From: Nitratireductor luteus
GTDB lineage: Bacteria; Pseudomonadota; Alphaproteobacteria; Rhizobiales; Rhizobiaceae
Length of the DNA stretch: 64,000 nt
Direction of reading: 5' to 3'
Assembly (NCBI RefSeq): GCF_026162365.1
Contig: NZ_JAOANW010000006.1
Coordinates: forward strand, 62,001 to 126,000
Shown here in pieces: positions 1-9,173 of the stretch. Numbering within the stretch: the first letter of the stretch is position 1; the number at the start of each line of letters is the position of its first letter. The notes beneath the pieces were generated by a model that worked only from the letters and a program-made list of their open reading frames with translations, had not been told where the DNA came from and made no database searches. The position numbers and the translations under genes are program-made.

Positions 1-74
1 ACGGGGCTCGGCATGGGATGCGTACGGTTGGCGAAAACCGCCCAGCCGCCCATGGCAAGGAAGGCAAAGGCCAT
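1..74 (-). CDS. start of a small membrane protein (partial)
   Basis: Only the first 24 codons lie in the window; the gene runs off the left edge. The visible residues begin MAFAFLAMGGWAVFANRTHP, a hydrophobic N-terminus typical of a membrane segment. It lies 42 bp downstream of the cdsA-like stop on the same strand, so it may be the third gene of the plsC-cdsA group. The ribosome site is weak and no other start codon is in frame before the cdsA stop. The family cannot be named from this fragment. Confidence 0.4.
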   Translation of the reverse strand, partial: MAFAFLAMGGWAVFANRTHPMPSP

Positions 75-115
75 GTGGACGCCGCTGCTTCTGGCTAGTG
101 AGGCTAGAGGCGCGC

Positions 116-1066
116 TCACGTCAGCGACCACCCGTAGCGGACGAGGTGGAAAAAGATCGGCGCGGAGAAGATCACCGAATCGAGCCGGTCGATGAAGCCG
201 CCATGCCCGGCAATCAGATGACCCCAATCCTTGACGCCGCGGTCACGCTTGATCGCCGACATCACGAGCCCGCCAAGGAAACCCATCAGCACGATGACAA
301 GCGACAAGAGCCCCGCCTGCACGGGCGTGAACGGTGTCATCCAGGAGAGGCCAGCGCCGACCAACGTCGCGCTCAATGCCCCGCCGACAAAACCCTCGAC
401 CGTTTTCGACGGTGAGAGGTCGGGGGCGATCTTCGTGCGGCCGAGAAGCTTGCCCCAGACATATTGCAGCACGTCGCTCGATTGCACGACCACCACCAGA
501 AAGGCGATGAGCAGCAGGTTGCGACCCTCATAGCCGGGGATCTGCAAGCTGAGCAGGGCCGGCACATGGGAGACACAGAAGACGCAGATCATCAGCGCCC
601 ATTGCACCTCGGCGACGCGAATCAGGAAATGGTCCGTATCGCCGCGCAAGGCTGCGATGATGGGCATCAGGAGGAAGGCATAGACGGGAATGAAGATCGA
701 ATAGAGCCCGTACCAGTCGGTGAAGATCAGGTAATACTGGACCGGCAGAATGACGAAAAAGGCAGAAGCCAGCGCCCAATGATCGCTGCGCCGCGTGTCG
801 GTCAAGGTGACGAATTCGCGCAGTGCTGCGAAAGAGGCGAAGGCAAAGAGAAGCGTGATACCGACGCGCCCGAAGAGAAGGGCAAGCCCCATCAGGACAA
901 CCATCACCCACCAGGCCTTCACCCGGTCGTTGAGGTTTTGGATGACGGTATTGGAGCCATCCGGCGACAGCCTGCGCTGCAACACGTAGCCGGCGATCGA
1001 TGCAGCGACGAGAACCGCGGCAAGCCCGGTGAGGAGTTTGATCAGATCGGCGTGCAGGGCAATCAT
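116..1066 (-). CDS. cdsA: phosphatidate cytidylyltransferase (CdsA family)
   Basis: Predicted to convert phosphatidate and CTP to CDP-diacylglycerol at the inner membrane. The 316-residue protein has several hydrophobic helices. Its C-terminal third carries the family signature: SAIKRDRGVKDWG followed by HLIAGHGGFIDRLDS, with the conserved K-R, K-D and H-G-G..D-R residues. Another conserved stretch is LSPSKTVEGFVGG. Its ATG overlaps the stop of the upstream plsC-like gene by 4 bp (ATGA), so the two are probably translationally coupled. Length is slightly above the usual 270-290 residues because of extra N-terminal hydrophobic sequence. This may be a second, non-essential CdsA copy; the window cannot settle that. 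Confidence 0.88.
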   Translation of the reverse strand: MIALHADLIKLLTGLAAVLVAASIAGYVLQRRLSPDGSNTVIQNLNDRVKAWWVMVVLMGLALLFGRVGITLLFAFASFAALREFVTLTDTRRSDHWALASAFFVILPVQYYLIFTDWYGLYSIFIPVYAFLLMPIIAALRGDTDHFLIRVAEVQWALMICVFCVSHVPALLSLQIPGYEGRNLLLIAFLVVVVQSSDVLQYVWGKLLGRTKIAPDLSPSKTVEGFVGGALSATLVGAGLSWMTPFTPVQAGLLSLVIVLMGFLGGLVMSAIKRDRGVKDWGHLIAGHGGFIDRLDSVIFSAPIFFHLVRYGWSLT

Positions 1067-1761
1067 TGACCGTTGCCCCGGGTTGCCGAGGACGGAGCGG
1101 TCGCGAGACCGCGAAGGGATTGTCTCATGCGCGCGCCTTGATCCGGAGACAGCGACAACAGCGCCATTTCGGCGCGTGCAATGAAATCGTCCTTGGTCTC
1201 GTCCACACTCATATGCAGTGCCTCGCCGAAAGTGACGGTGCAGATCAGGGGTACGGGCACGAACTCGCCCTTCGGCATGACACGATTGAGATTGTCGATC
1301 CAGACCGGCACGAGATCGACGGCCGGGCGCGCCTTGGCCAAGTGGTAAAGCCCGCTTTTGAAGGGCAGGAGAGGGGAGCCCGTCTCGTTGCGTGTGCCTT
1401 CGGGGAAGACAATCAGCGACGCGCCGCTGTCGAGCGCTTCCGCCATCTGCGCAATGGGGTCATTGGTGCGCGTCTCGCGATTGCGGTCGATCAAAACGGC
1501 GTTGAAGACGTCGCGCCCGATGAAGCGCCGGATCGGCGATTTCAGCCAGTAGTCCGCGCCGGCGACGGGCCGCGTGGTGCGGCGCATACGGTCCGGCAGC
1601 ACTGTCCACAGGAGAATGAAGTCGCCGTGGCTAACGTGGTTGGCGAAGTAGACCCGCTGGAGCGGCACGGGCTCAATACCCTGCCAGACCCCGCGAACTG
1701 CGGTTATGAAGCGCGCAAACAACATGATTGCCGCCGCCGCCAGGTCAGCCACGAAACTCAT
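1063..1761 (-). CDS. plsC: 1-acyl-sn-glycerol-3-phosphate acyltransferase (PlsC family)
   Basis: Predicted to acylate lysophosphatidate to phosphatidate, the substrate of the CdsA-like enzyme encoded next. The 232-residue protein has an N-terminal hydrophobic segment, the catalytic NHVSHGD motif (H-x4-D) near residue 42, and the glycerol-phosphate binding motif FPEGTRNETG near residue 120. The stop overlaps the cdsA-like start by 4 bp. The start is the ATG nearest a recognisable protein start; about 200 bp of intergenic DNA separates it from the divergent ugpB-like gene. Several PlsC paralogues are usual in these bacteria, so acyl-chain specificity cannot be inferred. Confidence 0.87.
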   Translation of the reverse strand: MSFVADLAAAAIMLFARFITAVRGVWQGIEPVPLQRVYFANHVSHGDFILLWTVLPDRMRRTTRPVAGADYWLKSPIRRFIGRDVFNAVLIDRNRETRTNDPIAQMAEALDSGASLIVFPEGTRNETGSPLLPFKSGLYHLAKARPAVDLVPVWIDNLNRVMPKGEFVPVPLICTVTFGEALHMSVDETKDDFIARAEMALLSLSPDQGARMRQSLRGLATAPSSATRGNGQ

Positions 1762-1969
1762 CCCACCCCCGCCTCCCGTCAGGAATCATCGTGCAGAAGG
1801 CTGTATAGGCCGTAGCGGCACAAAAGGCCAACGGCATCAGTTCACTGGAAATGTCGGGCTGAATTAGATGGACAACGCATCTGCCAAGTGATGTCATCCG
1901 GGCGTTACATAAGCCGACCAATAGAGACCGGTCTTCAATCCGGCGATACAGGAACCAGGGAGAACAATC

Positions 1970-3292
1970 ATGAACTTTCGGACAATCTTTTCCGCGGCGA
2001 CCGCCTTGACGGTGGTGCTTCCAGCCATGATGGGCGCGGCGCAGGCGCAGACGCAGGTCCAGTTCTGGCACGCCATGTCTGGCCGGTTGGGCGAACTGCT
2101 CGATGCGCAGGTGGCTCAGTTCAACGAAAGTCAGAGCGAGTACGAGGTCGTTGCCACCCTCAAGGGCAACTACTCGGAAGCGCTGAATGCCGGCATCGCC
2201 GCGTTCCGTGCCGGTGAGCAGCCGCATATTCTGCAGGTTTTCGAGGTAGGTACGGCAACCATGATGGCGGCCAAGGGCGCTATCAAGCCGGTTTACGAAG
2301 TGATGGCGGAAGCCGAGGAACCCTTCGACGCGAGCGCCTATTTGGCGGCGGTAACCGGCTATTATACGACCGCCGAGGGTGAAATGCTGTCGCTACCCTA
2401 CAATTCCTCCACGCCGGTTCTCTATCTCAACAAGGATGCGCTGGAAGCGGCCGGCCTTGATCCCGAGTCCAAGCCCGCAACTTGGCCCGAGGTGGAAGAA
2501 ATCCTCGTCAAGCTGAAGGAATCGGGCTCCGCCTGTCCCCTCACGACGGCCTGGCAGTCATGGGTTCATCTGGAGAACCTCGGCGCTTACCATGATGTGC
2601 CCTTCGCGACACAGGCCAACGGTTTCGGGGGCATCGACACCGAACTCGTCTTCAATGGCGATTTACAGGTCAAGCATATTTCCAAGCTGGCCGATTGGGC
2701 AAAGGACGGACTGTTCAGCTACTCGGGCCGCCGCAACGAGGGCGGTGCGCGCTTCCGCTCAGGCGAATGTGCCCTGTTCACCGAATCGTCGGCCGGCTAT
2801 GCTGGCGTCAAGGCAGAAGCCGACTTCCCCTTCACCGTGACAAACCTGCCCTATTGGCCGGACGTGGAGGGCGCGCCGCTGAATACCATCATCGGCGGTG
2901 CCTCGCTCTGGGTGATGTCAGGCCACGAGGCGGAAGAATATACCGGCGTCGCCAAGTTCCTGACCTTCCTGTCGAGCCCGGAAGTGCAGGCGCAATGGCA
3001 TCAGGACACCGGCTATCTGCCGATTACCCATGCAGCCTACGAGCTGACCAGGGAGCAGGGCTTCTACGAAGAGAACCCCGGCACGGACGTTGCCATCAAG
3101 CAGATGACCGGCAAGGAGCCGACAGCCAATTCCAAGGGCATCCGGATCGGCAATTTCGACCAGATCCGCACCGTCATCGACGAGGAACTGGAAGCTGTCT
3201 GGCAGGGCCAGAAGGACGCCAAGGCGGCGCTCGACGAGGCGGTGTCGCGCGGCAACGAGCTGCTGCGCCGCTTTGAACAGTCGGCACGCTGA
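1970..3292 (+). CDS. ugpB: sn-glycerol-3-phosphate ABC transporter, substrate-binding protein
   Basis: A 440-residue periplasmic binding protein with a signal peptide that ends near AAQA-QTQ (about residue 25). The mature start, VQFWHAMSGRLGE, is characteristic of UgpB, as are the LPYNSSTPVLYLNKDAL and NTIIGGASLWVMSG stretches. It binds glycerol-3-phosphate or glycerophosphodiesters and delivers them to the permeases encoded next. It is first of four genes in ugpB-ugpA-ugpE-ugpC order. A strong hairpin separates it from ugpA. A possible PHO-box-like stretch upstream (about 1890-1910) is too degenerate to call. The 10-bp palindrome AGACCGGTCT lies at 1925-1934. Confidence 0.92.
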   Translation: MNFRTIFSAATALTVVLPAMMGAAQAQTQVQFWHAMSGRLGELLDAQVAQFNESQSEYEVVATLKGNYSEALNAGIAAFRAGEQPHILQVFEVGTATMMAAKGAIKPVYEVMAEAEEPFDASAYLAAVTGYYTTAEGEMLSLPYNSSTPVLYLNKDALEAAGLDPESKPATWPEVEEILVKLKESGSACPLTTAWQSWVHLENLGAYHDVPFATQANGFGGIDTELVFNGDLQVKHISKLADWAKDGLFSYSGRRNEGGARFRSGECALFTESSAGYAGVKAEADFPFTVTNLPYWPDVEGAPLNTIIGGASLWVMSGHEAEEYTGVAKFLTFLSSPEVQAQWHQDTGYLPITHAAYELTREQGFYEENPGTDVAIKQMTGKEPTANSKGIRIGNFDQIRTVIDEELEAVWQGQKDAKAALDEAVSRGNELLRRFEQSAR

Positions 3293-3303
3293 CGGACAAG
3301 GTT

Positions 3304-3333
3304 TACGGCCGGTGGGATGACCTGCCGGCCGTA
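3304..3333 (+). other. intercistronic hairpin between ugpB and ugpA
   Basis: TACGGCCGG (3304-3312) and CCGGCCGTA (3325-3333) form a perfect 9-bp stem with a 12-nt loop. No T-run follows, so it is not a typical terminator. It starts 12 nt after the ugpB stop and is a likely 3' block against exonuclease decay that raises ugpB mRNA over the permease genes. Confidence 0.7.
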
Positions 3334-3349
3334 GGCCGCATACCCTGAT

Positions 3350-4231
3350 ATGGAAAAACGCGTAACCTTCGACCATCGGCTCCTGCCTTATCTGCTGCTG
3401 ACGCCGCAGTTGGTCGTGACCATCGTATTCTTCTTCTGGCCGGCGGCGCAGGCGCTCTACCAGTCGCTTCTGCTGCCCGATCCGTTCGGGTTGAGCTCGC
3501 GCTTCGTCTGGCTGTCCAACTTCGAGTACCTGTTCAACGACCGCTATTACCTCGAAGCCTTCACGACAACGGCGGTGTTCACGTTCTTCGTGACGCTGGT
3601 GTCGATGTCGATGGCGCTGCTGTTTGCCGTGCTTGCGGATCAGGTCATCAAGGGGGCCAGCACCTACAAGACGTTGCTGATCTGGCCCTATGCGGTGGCA
3701 CCGGCGGTGGCGGGCGTCATGTGGCTGTTCATGTTCCAGCCGTCGATCGGCGTCCTGGCATTCTACATGAAGGCGGTCGGCGTTCCCTGGAATCCCGTGC
3801 TGGACGGCACGCATGCCATGACGCTGGTCATCCTGGCGGCGGCGTGGAAGCAGATCAGCTACAATTTTCTGTTTTTCCTGGCCGGGCTTCAGGCGATCCC
3901 GAAGAGCCTGATCGAGGCGGCGGCCATCGACGGAGCCGGCAAATGGCACCGCTTTCGCACGATCGTCTTTCCGCTGCTTTCACCGACTACCTTCTTCCTG
4001 CTCGTCGTCAATGTCGTCTACGCCTTCTTCGAGACCTTCGGCATCATCCACACCATGACGGCGGGCGGGCCGGGCCGGTCGACCACCATCCTCGTCTACA
4101 AGGTCTATTCCGATGGCTTCGTCGGCCAGGACCTTGGCTCGTCGGCGGCGCAATCCGTCATCCTGATGCTCGTGGTCGGCGTGCTGACAATAATCCAGTT
4201 CCGCTACATTGAGCGGCGCGTGCATTACTGA
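3350..4231 (+). CDS. ugpA: sn-glycerol-3-phosphate ABC transporter, permease
   Basis: A 293-residue integral membrane protein of the MalF/UgpA class with about six transmembrane segments. The cytoplasmic coupling (EAA) motif reads [20 protein letters not shown] around residues 190-210. The [16 protein letters not shown] stretch is also typical of UgpA-like permeases. It pairs with UgpE to form the inner-membrane channel. It lies 57 bp after ugpB, across a hairpin, and 9 bp before ugpE. Confidence 0.92.
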   Translation: MEKRVTFDHRLLPYLLLTPQLVVTIVFFFWPAAQALYQSLLLPDPFGLSSRFVWLSNFEYLFNDRYYLEAFTTTAVFTFFVTLVSMSMALLFAVLADQVIKGASTYKTLLIWPYAVAPAVAGVMWLFMFQPSIGVLAFYMKAVGVPWNPVLDGTHAMTLVILAAAWKQISYNFLFFLAGLQAIPKSLIEAAAIDGAGKWHRFRTIVFPLLSPTTFFLLVVNVVYAFFETFGIIHTMTAGGPGRSTTILVYKVYSDGFVGQDLGSSAAQSVILMLVVGVLTIIQFRYIERRVHY

Positions 4232-4240
4232 GGAACGGGC

Positions 4241-5077
4241 ATGGTTGAGAAACGGGGCGTCGGGACAAACATGGTGCATCTGGTGCTGATCACCGGCATC
4301 GTCATCGTCTGCTTTCCCATCTATCTGACTTTCGTCGGCTCAACGCTGACACATTTCGAAGTCATCCGGCCGCCAATGCCGCTTGTGCCCGGGCCGCATT
4401 TCATCGAGAACTACACACGCGCGCTGACATCCGGCGTCCATGTGCCGGTGGGGCGGATGTTGTTCAACTCGCTGGTCATGGCCATGGGCATCGCCGTCGG
4501 CAAGATCGCCATCTCGATCCTGTCGGCCTATGCTATCGTCTATTTCCGATTCCCCTTCCGCATGCTGGCCTTCTGGGCCATCTTCATGACGCTCATGCTG
4601 CCGGTCGAGGTGCGCATCGTGCCAACCTACGAGGTCGCCGCCTCGCTCGGCCTGCTCAACACCTATTCGGGACTGATCCTGCCTCTGATCGCGTCCGCAA
4701 CCGCGACCTTCCTGTTCCGCCAGTTCTTCCTGACGGTGCCCGACGAGCTGCTGGAGGCCGCGCGCGTCGACGGGGCGGGGCCGTGGCGCTTTTTCAAGGA
4801 CATCCTGCTGCCCTTGTCGGTGACCAACATCGCGGCGCTGTTCGTCATCCTCTTCATCTATGGCTGGAACCAGTTCCTGTGGCCGCTGCTGATCACCACG
4901 AAGCCCGAGATGAACACCATTGTCATGGGGCTGAAGCAGATGATGCCGACCGCCGACGACTACGGCAATTGGCCGGTGACCATGGCGGCGGCGATGCTGG
5001 CGGTGCTGCCCCCGGTGGCCGTCGTACTGTTCATGCAGCGGCTGTTTGTCAAAGGCCTCGTCGAGACCGAAAAATAG
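4241..5077 (+). CDS. ugpE: sn-glycerol-3-phosphate ABC transporter, permease
   Basis: A 278-residue MalG/UgpE-class permease with six predicted membrane helices. Its EAA motif is [20 protein letters not shown]. The C-terminal part contains [20 protein letters not shown] and ends [12 protein letters not shown], both close to known UgpE proteins. It forms the translocation channel with UgpA. The start lies 9 bp after the ugpA stop and the stop is 16 bp before the ugpC start, consistent with one transcript. Confidence 0.92.
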   Translation: MVEKRGVGTNMVHLVLITGIVIVCFPIYLTFVGSTLTHFEVIRPPMPLVPGPHFIENYTRALTSGVHVPVGRMLFNSLVMAMGIAVGKIAISILSAYAIVYFRFPFRMLAFWAIFMTLMLPVEVRIVPTYEVAASLGLLNTYSGLILPLIASATATFLFRQFFLTVPDELLEAARVDGAGPWRFFKDILLPLSVTNIAALFVILFIYGWNQFLWPLLITTKPEMNTIVMGLKQMMPTADDYGNWPVTMAAAMLAVLPPVAVVLFMQRLFVKGLVETEK

Positions 5078-5093
5078 AAGGACAAGAATCGGA

Positions 5094-6170
5094 ATGGCGA
5101 CGATTTCCATCCGCGACATCAGGAAGAGCTACGGGAACACCGAGGTCATTCACGGTGTGAGCATCGACGTGGCCGACGGCGAATTCATCGTCATCGTGGG
5201 GCCATCCGGCTGCGGGAAGTCGACGCTTTTGCGCATGGTTGCGGGGCTGGAGCGCATTACCGGGGGGACGATCGATATCGGTGGCCGCGTGGTCAACGAG
5301 CTGGAGCCGCGCGAACGCGATATCGCCATGGTGTTCCAGAACTACGCGCTCTATCCGCATATGAGTGTCTTCGACAATATGGCCTATGGGCTGAAGATCG
5401 CCGGCCAATCGAAGGAGGAAATCCGCGCGCGTGTCGACAAGGCGGCGGCCATGCTGCAGCTCGAGCCCTATCTCGACCGCAAGCCGCGTGCGCTGTCCGG
5501 CGGGCAGCGCCAGCGTGTCGCCATGGGCCGGGCACTGGTGCGCGACCCGGCGGTCTTCCTCTTCGACGAGCCGTTGTCCAACCTCGATGCCAAGCTGCGC
5601 GTGCAGATGCGGCTCGAGATCAAGCAGTTGCAGCGCTCGGTGGGCACGACATCGCTTTATGTCACGCACGACCAGGTGGAGGCGATGACGCTGGCCGACC
5701 GGCTGGTGGTGATGAATGGAGGGATTGCCGAGCAGATCGACACGCCGATGGCGGTCTATGAACGGCCGGCCACGCGCTTCGTCGCCGGTTTCATCGGTTC
5801 ACCGGCGATGAACATGCTGGAAGGCACTGCCAAAGGTTCGATATTTGCCCTGGAAGGGGGCGGAAGGCTGACATTCGGCGACGCAGAACTGGCGGAAACC
5901 GAGCGCCCGGTCCTGCTCGGCGTGCGCCCGGAGCATCTGAAGCTGGCCGCATCGGACGAGGCGGCGCTCGAACTCTCCGTAACGGCGGTGGAGACCCTCG
6001 GCGCCGATACACTCGCACATGGCAGCCTGAGCGGCGCCAACGGCGCGGGCAGCGCGCTCGTTGCCCGACTCCCCGGCAGCGTCAAAGTCACCCCCGGCGA
6101 CACGCTTCCCCTGGCCATCGACGCCCGATCAGTGCACCTCTTTGATGCCGAAACCGGGCGGCGGGTCTAA
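5094..6170 (+). CDS. ugpC: sn-glycerol-3-phosphate ABC transporter, ATP-binding protein
   Basis: A 358-residue ATPase that energises the UgpAE channel. It has Walker [10 protein letters not shown] (36-44), signature [15 protein letters not shown], Walker [13 protein letters not shown], the switch His in [10 protein letters not shown], and a C-terminal MalK-type regulatory (TOBE) domain with [10 protein letters not shown]. The start was set at [11 protein letters not shown] (5094); an earlier in-frame ATG at 5046 lies inside ugpE, and AGGACAAGAATCGGA sits just before 5094. It is the last gene of the operon; about 630 bp of DNA without a clear gene follow. Confidence 0.93.
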   Translation: MATISIRDIRKSYGNTEVIHGVSIDVADGEFIVIVGPSGCGKSTLLRMVAGLERITGGTIDIGGRVVNELEPRERDIAMVFQNYALYPHMSVFDNMAYGLKIAGQSKEEIRARVDKAAAMLQLEPYLDRKPRALSGGQRQRVAMGRALVRDPAVFLFDEPLSNLDAKLRVQMRLEIKQLQRSVGTTSLYVTHDQVEAMTLADRLVVMNGGIAEQIDTPMAVYERPATRFVAGFIGSPAMNMLEGTAKGSIFALEGGGRLTFGDAELAETERPVLLGVRPEHLKLAASDEAALELSVTAVETLGADTLAHGSLSGANGAGSALVARLPGSVKVTPGDTLPLAIDARSVHLFDAETGRRV

Positions 6171-6609
6171 GAGCCCAACCGAAACCCGGACGGTTCGGTC
6201 TGGTACATTTTGCGCGCAGATTTTCAAACGATCGGCTTCCATTTTTCATGCCCGTGACGGAGAAACAGATATGCGGATCATTGCTGGACACTTCAAAGTG
6301 CCTTCCGTTCAGCGCAGGAATTCCTCATGGCGCACGCAGACCTCGTAAGCCGCCCGTGCGTATCCAGACTACCTCGGCCTATCCATCGGCGAAGATCCTT
6401 CGATCCGTGGCGCGTCAACTTGTTCGAACTCTGGGCATCCGAAGCCGCTCAGGAAGCGTGGAGGAAGGTATCAAACCCCTAGGACGGGCATACAGCTAGA
6501 GGATGGAGATGTCCGGAAGCATCATGTAGCCGCTCTGAGCCGCCATTTGATAGTGAACAAGCTGGCGCGGAAGGATGCCCGTCAAGGTGGTTTCATTACG
6601 CTTGACGGC
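6171..6609. other. intergenic stretch after ugpC
   Basis: No gene can be supported here. A weak stem around 6178-6201 (CCGAAACC / GGTTCGG) might end the ugp transcript. A 51-codon ORF at 6327-6482 on the plus strand has an AGGA eight bases before its ATG but no recognisable product. On the minus strand an open frame continues from 6496 into the operators that follow. These could be remnants of a decayed gene. Confidence 0.4.
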
Positions 6610-6653
6610 GTAGGTCACTTGTCCTAACCTGCGTTGTAGGTCACTTGTCCTAA
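6610..6653 (+). promoter_or_regulatory. two tandem palindromic operators upstream of tetR-type gene
   Basis: The 18-mer GTAGGTCACTTGTCCTAA occurs twice, at 6610-6627 and 6636-6653. Each contains the imperfect dyad TAGGnCAnnTGnCCTA (16 bp, at 6611-6626 and 6637-6652). Start-to-start spacing is 26 bp. Size and symmetry fit binding of TetR-family dimers, most likely the TetR protein encoded from 6799. Confidence 0.7.
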
Positions 6654-6798
6654 TTTGGTAAGCCCAATCAGAGGAGCCCATCTTGTCTGCAGGAACGGTC
6701 GCCCTCTCTGTGTCGCGGAACAGGCTTACCCATCGTATCAGGTGGCACTCGGCTTTGAGCGGGAAGGCCGATGCCGCTCGGCAGTGGAGGCGGATTGC

Positions 6799-7380
6799 AT
6801 GAGCGGCAAGACAACCCGTGAGCAGATCGTCGAGTCGGCTGATGAGTTGTTCTACCGGCAGGGATACGAGCATACCACGTTTGCCGACATTGCCGAGGCC
6901 GTGCAGATCTCACGCGGGAATTTCTACTATCATTTTAGGACCAAGGACGACATCCTTGATGCCGTGATTGCGCTGCGCTTGGCCAACACCCAACAGATGC
7001 TCGAGTGTTGGGAGGCCAAGGGGGATAATCCCGCCGAGCGTATCCGCAGTTTCATCCATATTATCACAGTGAACCGCGCGAAGATCATGGCCTATGGCTG
7101 CCCCGTCGGCACACTCTGCGCCGAACTGGCCAAGCTCGATCATGTCGCACAGTCGGAGGCCAATAAGATTTTCACGCTGTTTCGAAACTGGCTGCGCCAC
7201 CAGTTTGCGTTGCTCGGCTTCGCGGCGGATGCCGACACGCTGGCGATGCACGTTCTCGCCCGCAGCCAAGGCGTTGCGATGTTGGCCAATGCCTTTCGCG
7301 ACGAGGATTTCATTCATAGCGAGGTCGACCAGATGTGCGCCTGGCTAGAGGCATGCACACAAAAAGCCGATTCGCCGTAA
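6799..7380 (+). CDS. TetR/AcrR family transcriptional repressor
   Basis: A 193-residue regulator. The N-terminal HTH is at about residues 27-46 (TTFADIAEAVQISRGNFYYH), followed by the usual F-x-T-K-DDIL. The C-terminal half has YGCPVGTLCAELAKLDH, seen in the LmrA/YxaF-like group of TetR proteins, some of which sense flavonoids or drugs. The start is the ATG at 6799, preceded by GTGGAGGCGG; an in-frame extension to 6655 would overlap the operator. Two operator copies upstream suggest autoregulation. The YciI-like gene follows by 40 bp and is probably co-transcribed. The ligand is unknown. Confidence 0.87.
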   Translation: MSGKTTREQIVESADELFYRQGYEHTTFADIAEAVQISRGNFYYHFRTKDDILDAVIALRLANTQQMLECWEAKGDNPAERIRSFIHIITVNRAKIMAYGCPVGTLCAELAKLDHVAQSEANKIFTLFRNWLRHQFALLGFAADADTLAMHVLARSQGVAMLANAFRDEDFIHSEVDQMCAWLEACTQKADSP

Positions 7381-7420
7381 TCGTGGACGTCCATCGGCCA
7401 ATTTCGAAGGAAGCCAGATC

Positions 7421-7708
7421 ATGTTTGTCGTCTTGCTCAGATTCTCCGAAAACAAGGCCCGCGCTCCCCAATTCGTGGAGGCGCACAAGGCATGGATCCA
7501 GCGCGGCATCGAAGACCGTATTTTCCTCGTCGTCGGCAGTCTCCAGCCCAATGCGGGTGGCGCAATCCTAGCGCACGACACATCACTTCCTGAGCTTCAG
7601 GCGCGGGTGAAGGAAGACCCGTTCGTCGAGGAAAATGTGGTTAGCGCCGAGATCCTTGAAATTGCCCCGGCCCGTACCGACGAGCGGCTGAGCTTTCTCA
7701 TGAGTTGA
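7421..7708 (+). CDS. YciI-like protein
   Basis: A 95-residue cytoplasmic protein matching the YCII-related alpha/beta fold. It starts MFVVLLRFSENKARAPQFVE, has the conserved mid-protein H-x-A/W segment (AHKAWIQRGI) and an ILAHDTSLPELQARVKEDPF stretch like the DPF motif of YciI proteins. Biochemical roles in this family are mostly unknown; some act as small dehalogenase-like or muconolactone-isomerase-like enzymes. It lies 40 bp after the tetR-type gene on the same strand and is likely controlled by the same tandem operators. Confidence 0.8.
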   Translation: MFVVLLRFSENKARAPQFVEAHKAWIQRGIEDRIFLVVGSLQPNAGGAILAHDTSLPELQARVKEDPFVEENVVSAEILEIAPARTDERLSFLMS

Positions 7709-7987
7709 ACGTATCGCCCATCCTTCACAGGAGACGTCCGGCAGACGAGTAAGACGATCATATGGAATGTGGCCGGTCTCCCTTAACGTTTGACGTCGCG
7801 GAATCCATGCATCACCTTTCCCCGATGGTGGTAGATGGGGCGATTCAAGCATGGGGCCGGGCGTCCGACGTCGAAAAGGGCAACGCGTTTGGGGTGTCGA
7901 TCCTCGGCTCATTTATCGAGCGGGAATTCGGTGATTATGGTTCGCTTGTGGTTGGAACGATCGCCAGATAACGAAGGGATAGTGCAT

Positions 7988-8956
7988 ATGATGCCGTTGA
8001 AAGTTTCGTTGGTTGTCGCCTTCACCGCTGTTTTGGCAGCAGCTACCAGCGCGCTCGCACAGGATATTGCCGGAGCGAGCGACCATCCTCTTGTCGGACG
8101 TTATACCGGGGCGGAGATCTCTTACTACGACCAGCGCGCCTATGACGAAATCGCGCTGCCCGACCAGGTCGTGCCGGATGGCAAAGCCCGTACGCCGGAA
8201 TCCTGGGTGATGAATTTGGCAGGCACTGTGACCTCAATCCGGTATGAGGGTCCCGCTGGACGATCCGCACTCGAAGTTATGCGAAACTATCAGCAAGCCT
8301 TGGAGAAGAATGGATTTGAGACTGTCGTCTTCTGCACAAGAGCGGAATGCGCTGGCGGGGGAGGCGTTTCATCGTTTTGGAACGAGGCCAGGGGCAGTAT
8401 CGGCATGCCGACCACCTGGAACACATCGATCTACCTGCTTGCCCGCAAAGGAGGCGTTCACGTCGCGCTCCTGTCGGTGGAAACCGGATCCGGCACGGCA
8501 GTCGTTCCGCATGTCGCAGTTACGGTGGTTGAAGCCGAGGAGATGGACAGCGACCAGATTACCCTGGTCGAGGCCTCGGCAATGGAAGAGGCCTTTGCAC
8601 AGGATGGACGCATAGCCGTCTACGGCATCTATTTCGATTTCGATTCGGCTGCTCTGCAGCCGGAGTCCGATGCACAGATCGCCGAACTCGCCCGCCTTCT
8701 CAAGGACAATACGGCCCTCAACGTTGTCATCGTTGGCCATACGGATTCAATCGGCAATTTCGGCTATAACCTAGAACTATCCCAGCGTCGGGCCCAGGCT
8801 GTTGTCGATACACTGGTCTCTCAATACGGCGTCGACACCGGGCGCCTCACACCCGCCGGCGCCGGCATGGTGGCCCCGGTGACGACGAACCGGACCGAAG
8901 AGGAACGCGCTCGGAACCGGCGCGTGGAAATCGTCGAGCTCTATTCCGAAAGGTAG
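7988..8956 (+). CDS. OmpA family outer-membrane/periplasmic protein
   Basis: A 322-residue exported protein. A signal peptide (MMPLKVSLVVAFTAVLAAAT) ends near ALAQ. The middle part resembles DUF4892-type N-terminal domains found before OmpA modules (conserved R-Y-x-G-P-x-G-R-S-A-L-E-V around residues 80-95). The C-terminal OmpA peptidoglycan-binding domain starts at YFDFDSAAL, with the diaminopimelate-binding Asp in GHTDSIG and the Arg in RNRRVEI. The start at 7988 was chosen because GAAGGGAT precedes it; a longer in-frame start at 7835 lacks both ribosome site and signal. It probably anchors the outer membrane to peptidoglycan. Confidence 0.85.
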   Translation: MMPLKVSLVVAFTAVLAAATSALAQDIAGASDHPLVGRYTGAEISYYDQRAYDEIALPDQVVPDGKARTPESWVMNLAGTVTSIRYEGPAGRSALEVMRNYQQALEKNGFETVVFCTRAECAGGGGVSSFWNEARGSIGMPTTWNTSIYLLARKGGVHVALLSVETGSGTAVVPHVAVTVVEAEEMDSDQITLVEASAMEEAFAQDGRIAVYGIYFDFDSAALQPESDAQIAELARLLKDNTALNVVIVGHTDSIGNFGYNLELSQRRAQAVVDTLVSQYGVDTGRLTPAGAGMVAPVTTNRTEEERARNRRVEIVELYSER

Positions 8957-9173
8957 TGCAAAGCGATCTCGGCAATGCGCTCAAGAGGTTATATTGTCGG
9001 CATGCGCTCCTCCGTCGGACGCGTTCCCACACGGGCCGAAGGATGACTGTAAATCCGGATCTGCCGGTATCCGGGCCCGGCGATCGCGATTCTGCAGGGC
9101 ACAGCCGGCACGGTCACGATCGACAGCTGCGCCGGCGCGACCGCGGCCACCGCATGCCGCTCCCAATAGAACC

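Noticed and set aside
1890-1910. possible PHO box before ugpB
   Set aside because: One half (ATGTCAT) is close to the consensus, but the second half at the right spacing matches only about three of seven positions.
1745-2227. 160-codon minus-strand frame over the ugpB start
   Set aside because: It overlaps ugpB and its signal peptide; no family or ribosome site.
7762-7971. 69-codon ORF between the YciI-like and OmpA-like genes
   Set aside because: No ribosome site, no hydrophobic or domain signature; could be chance in a 280-bp gap.
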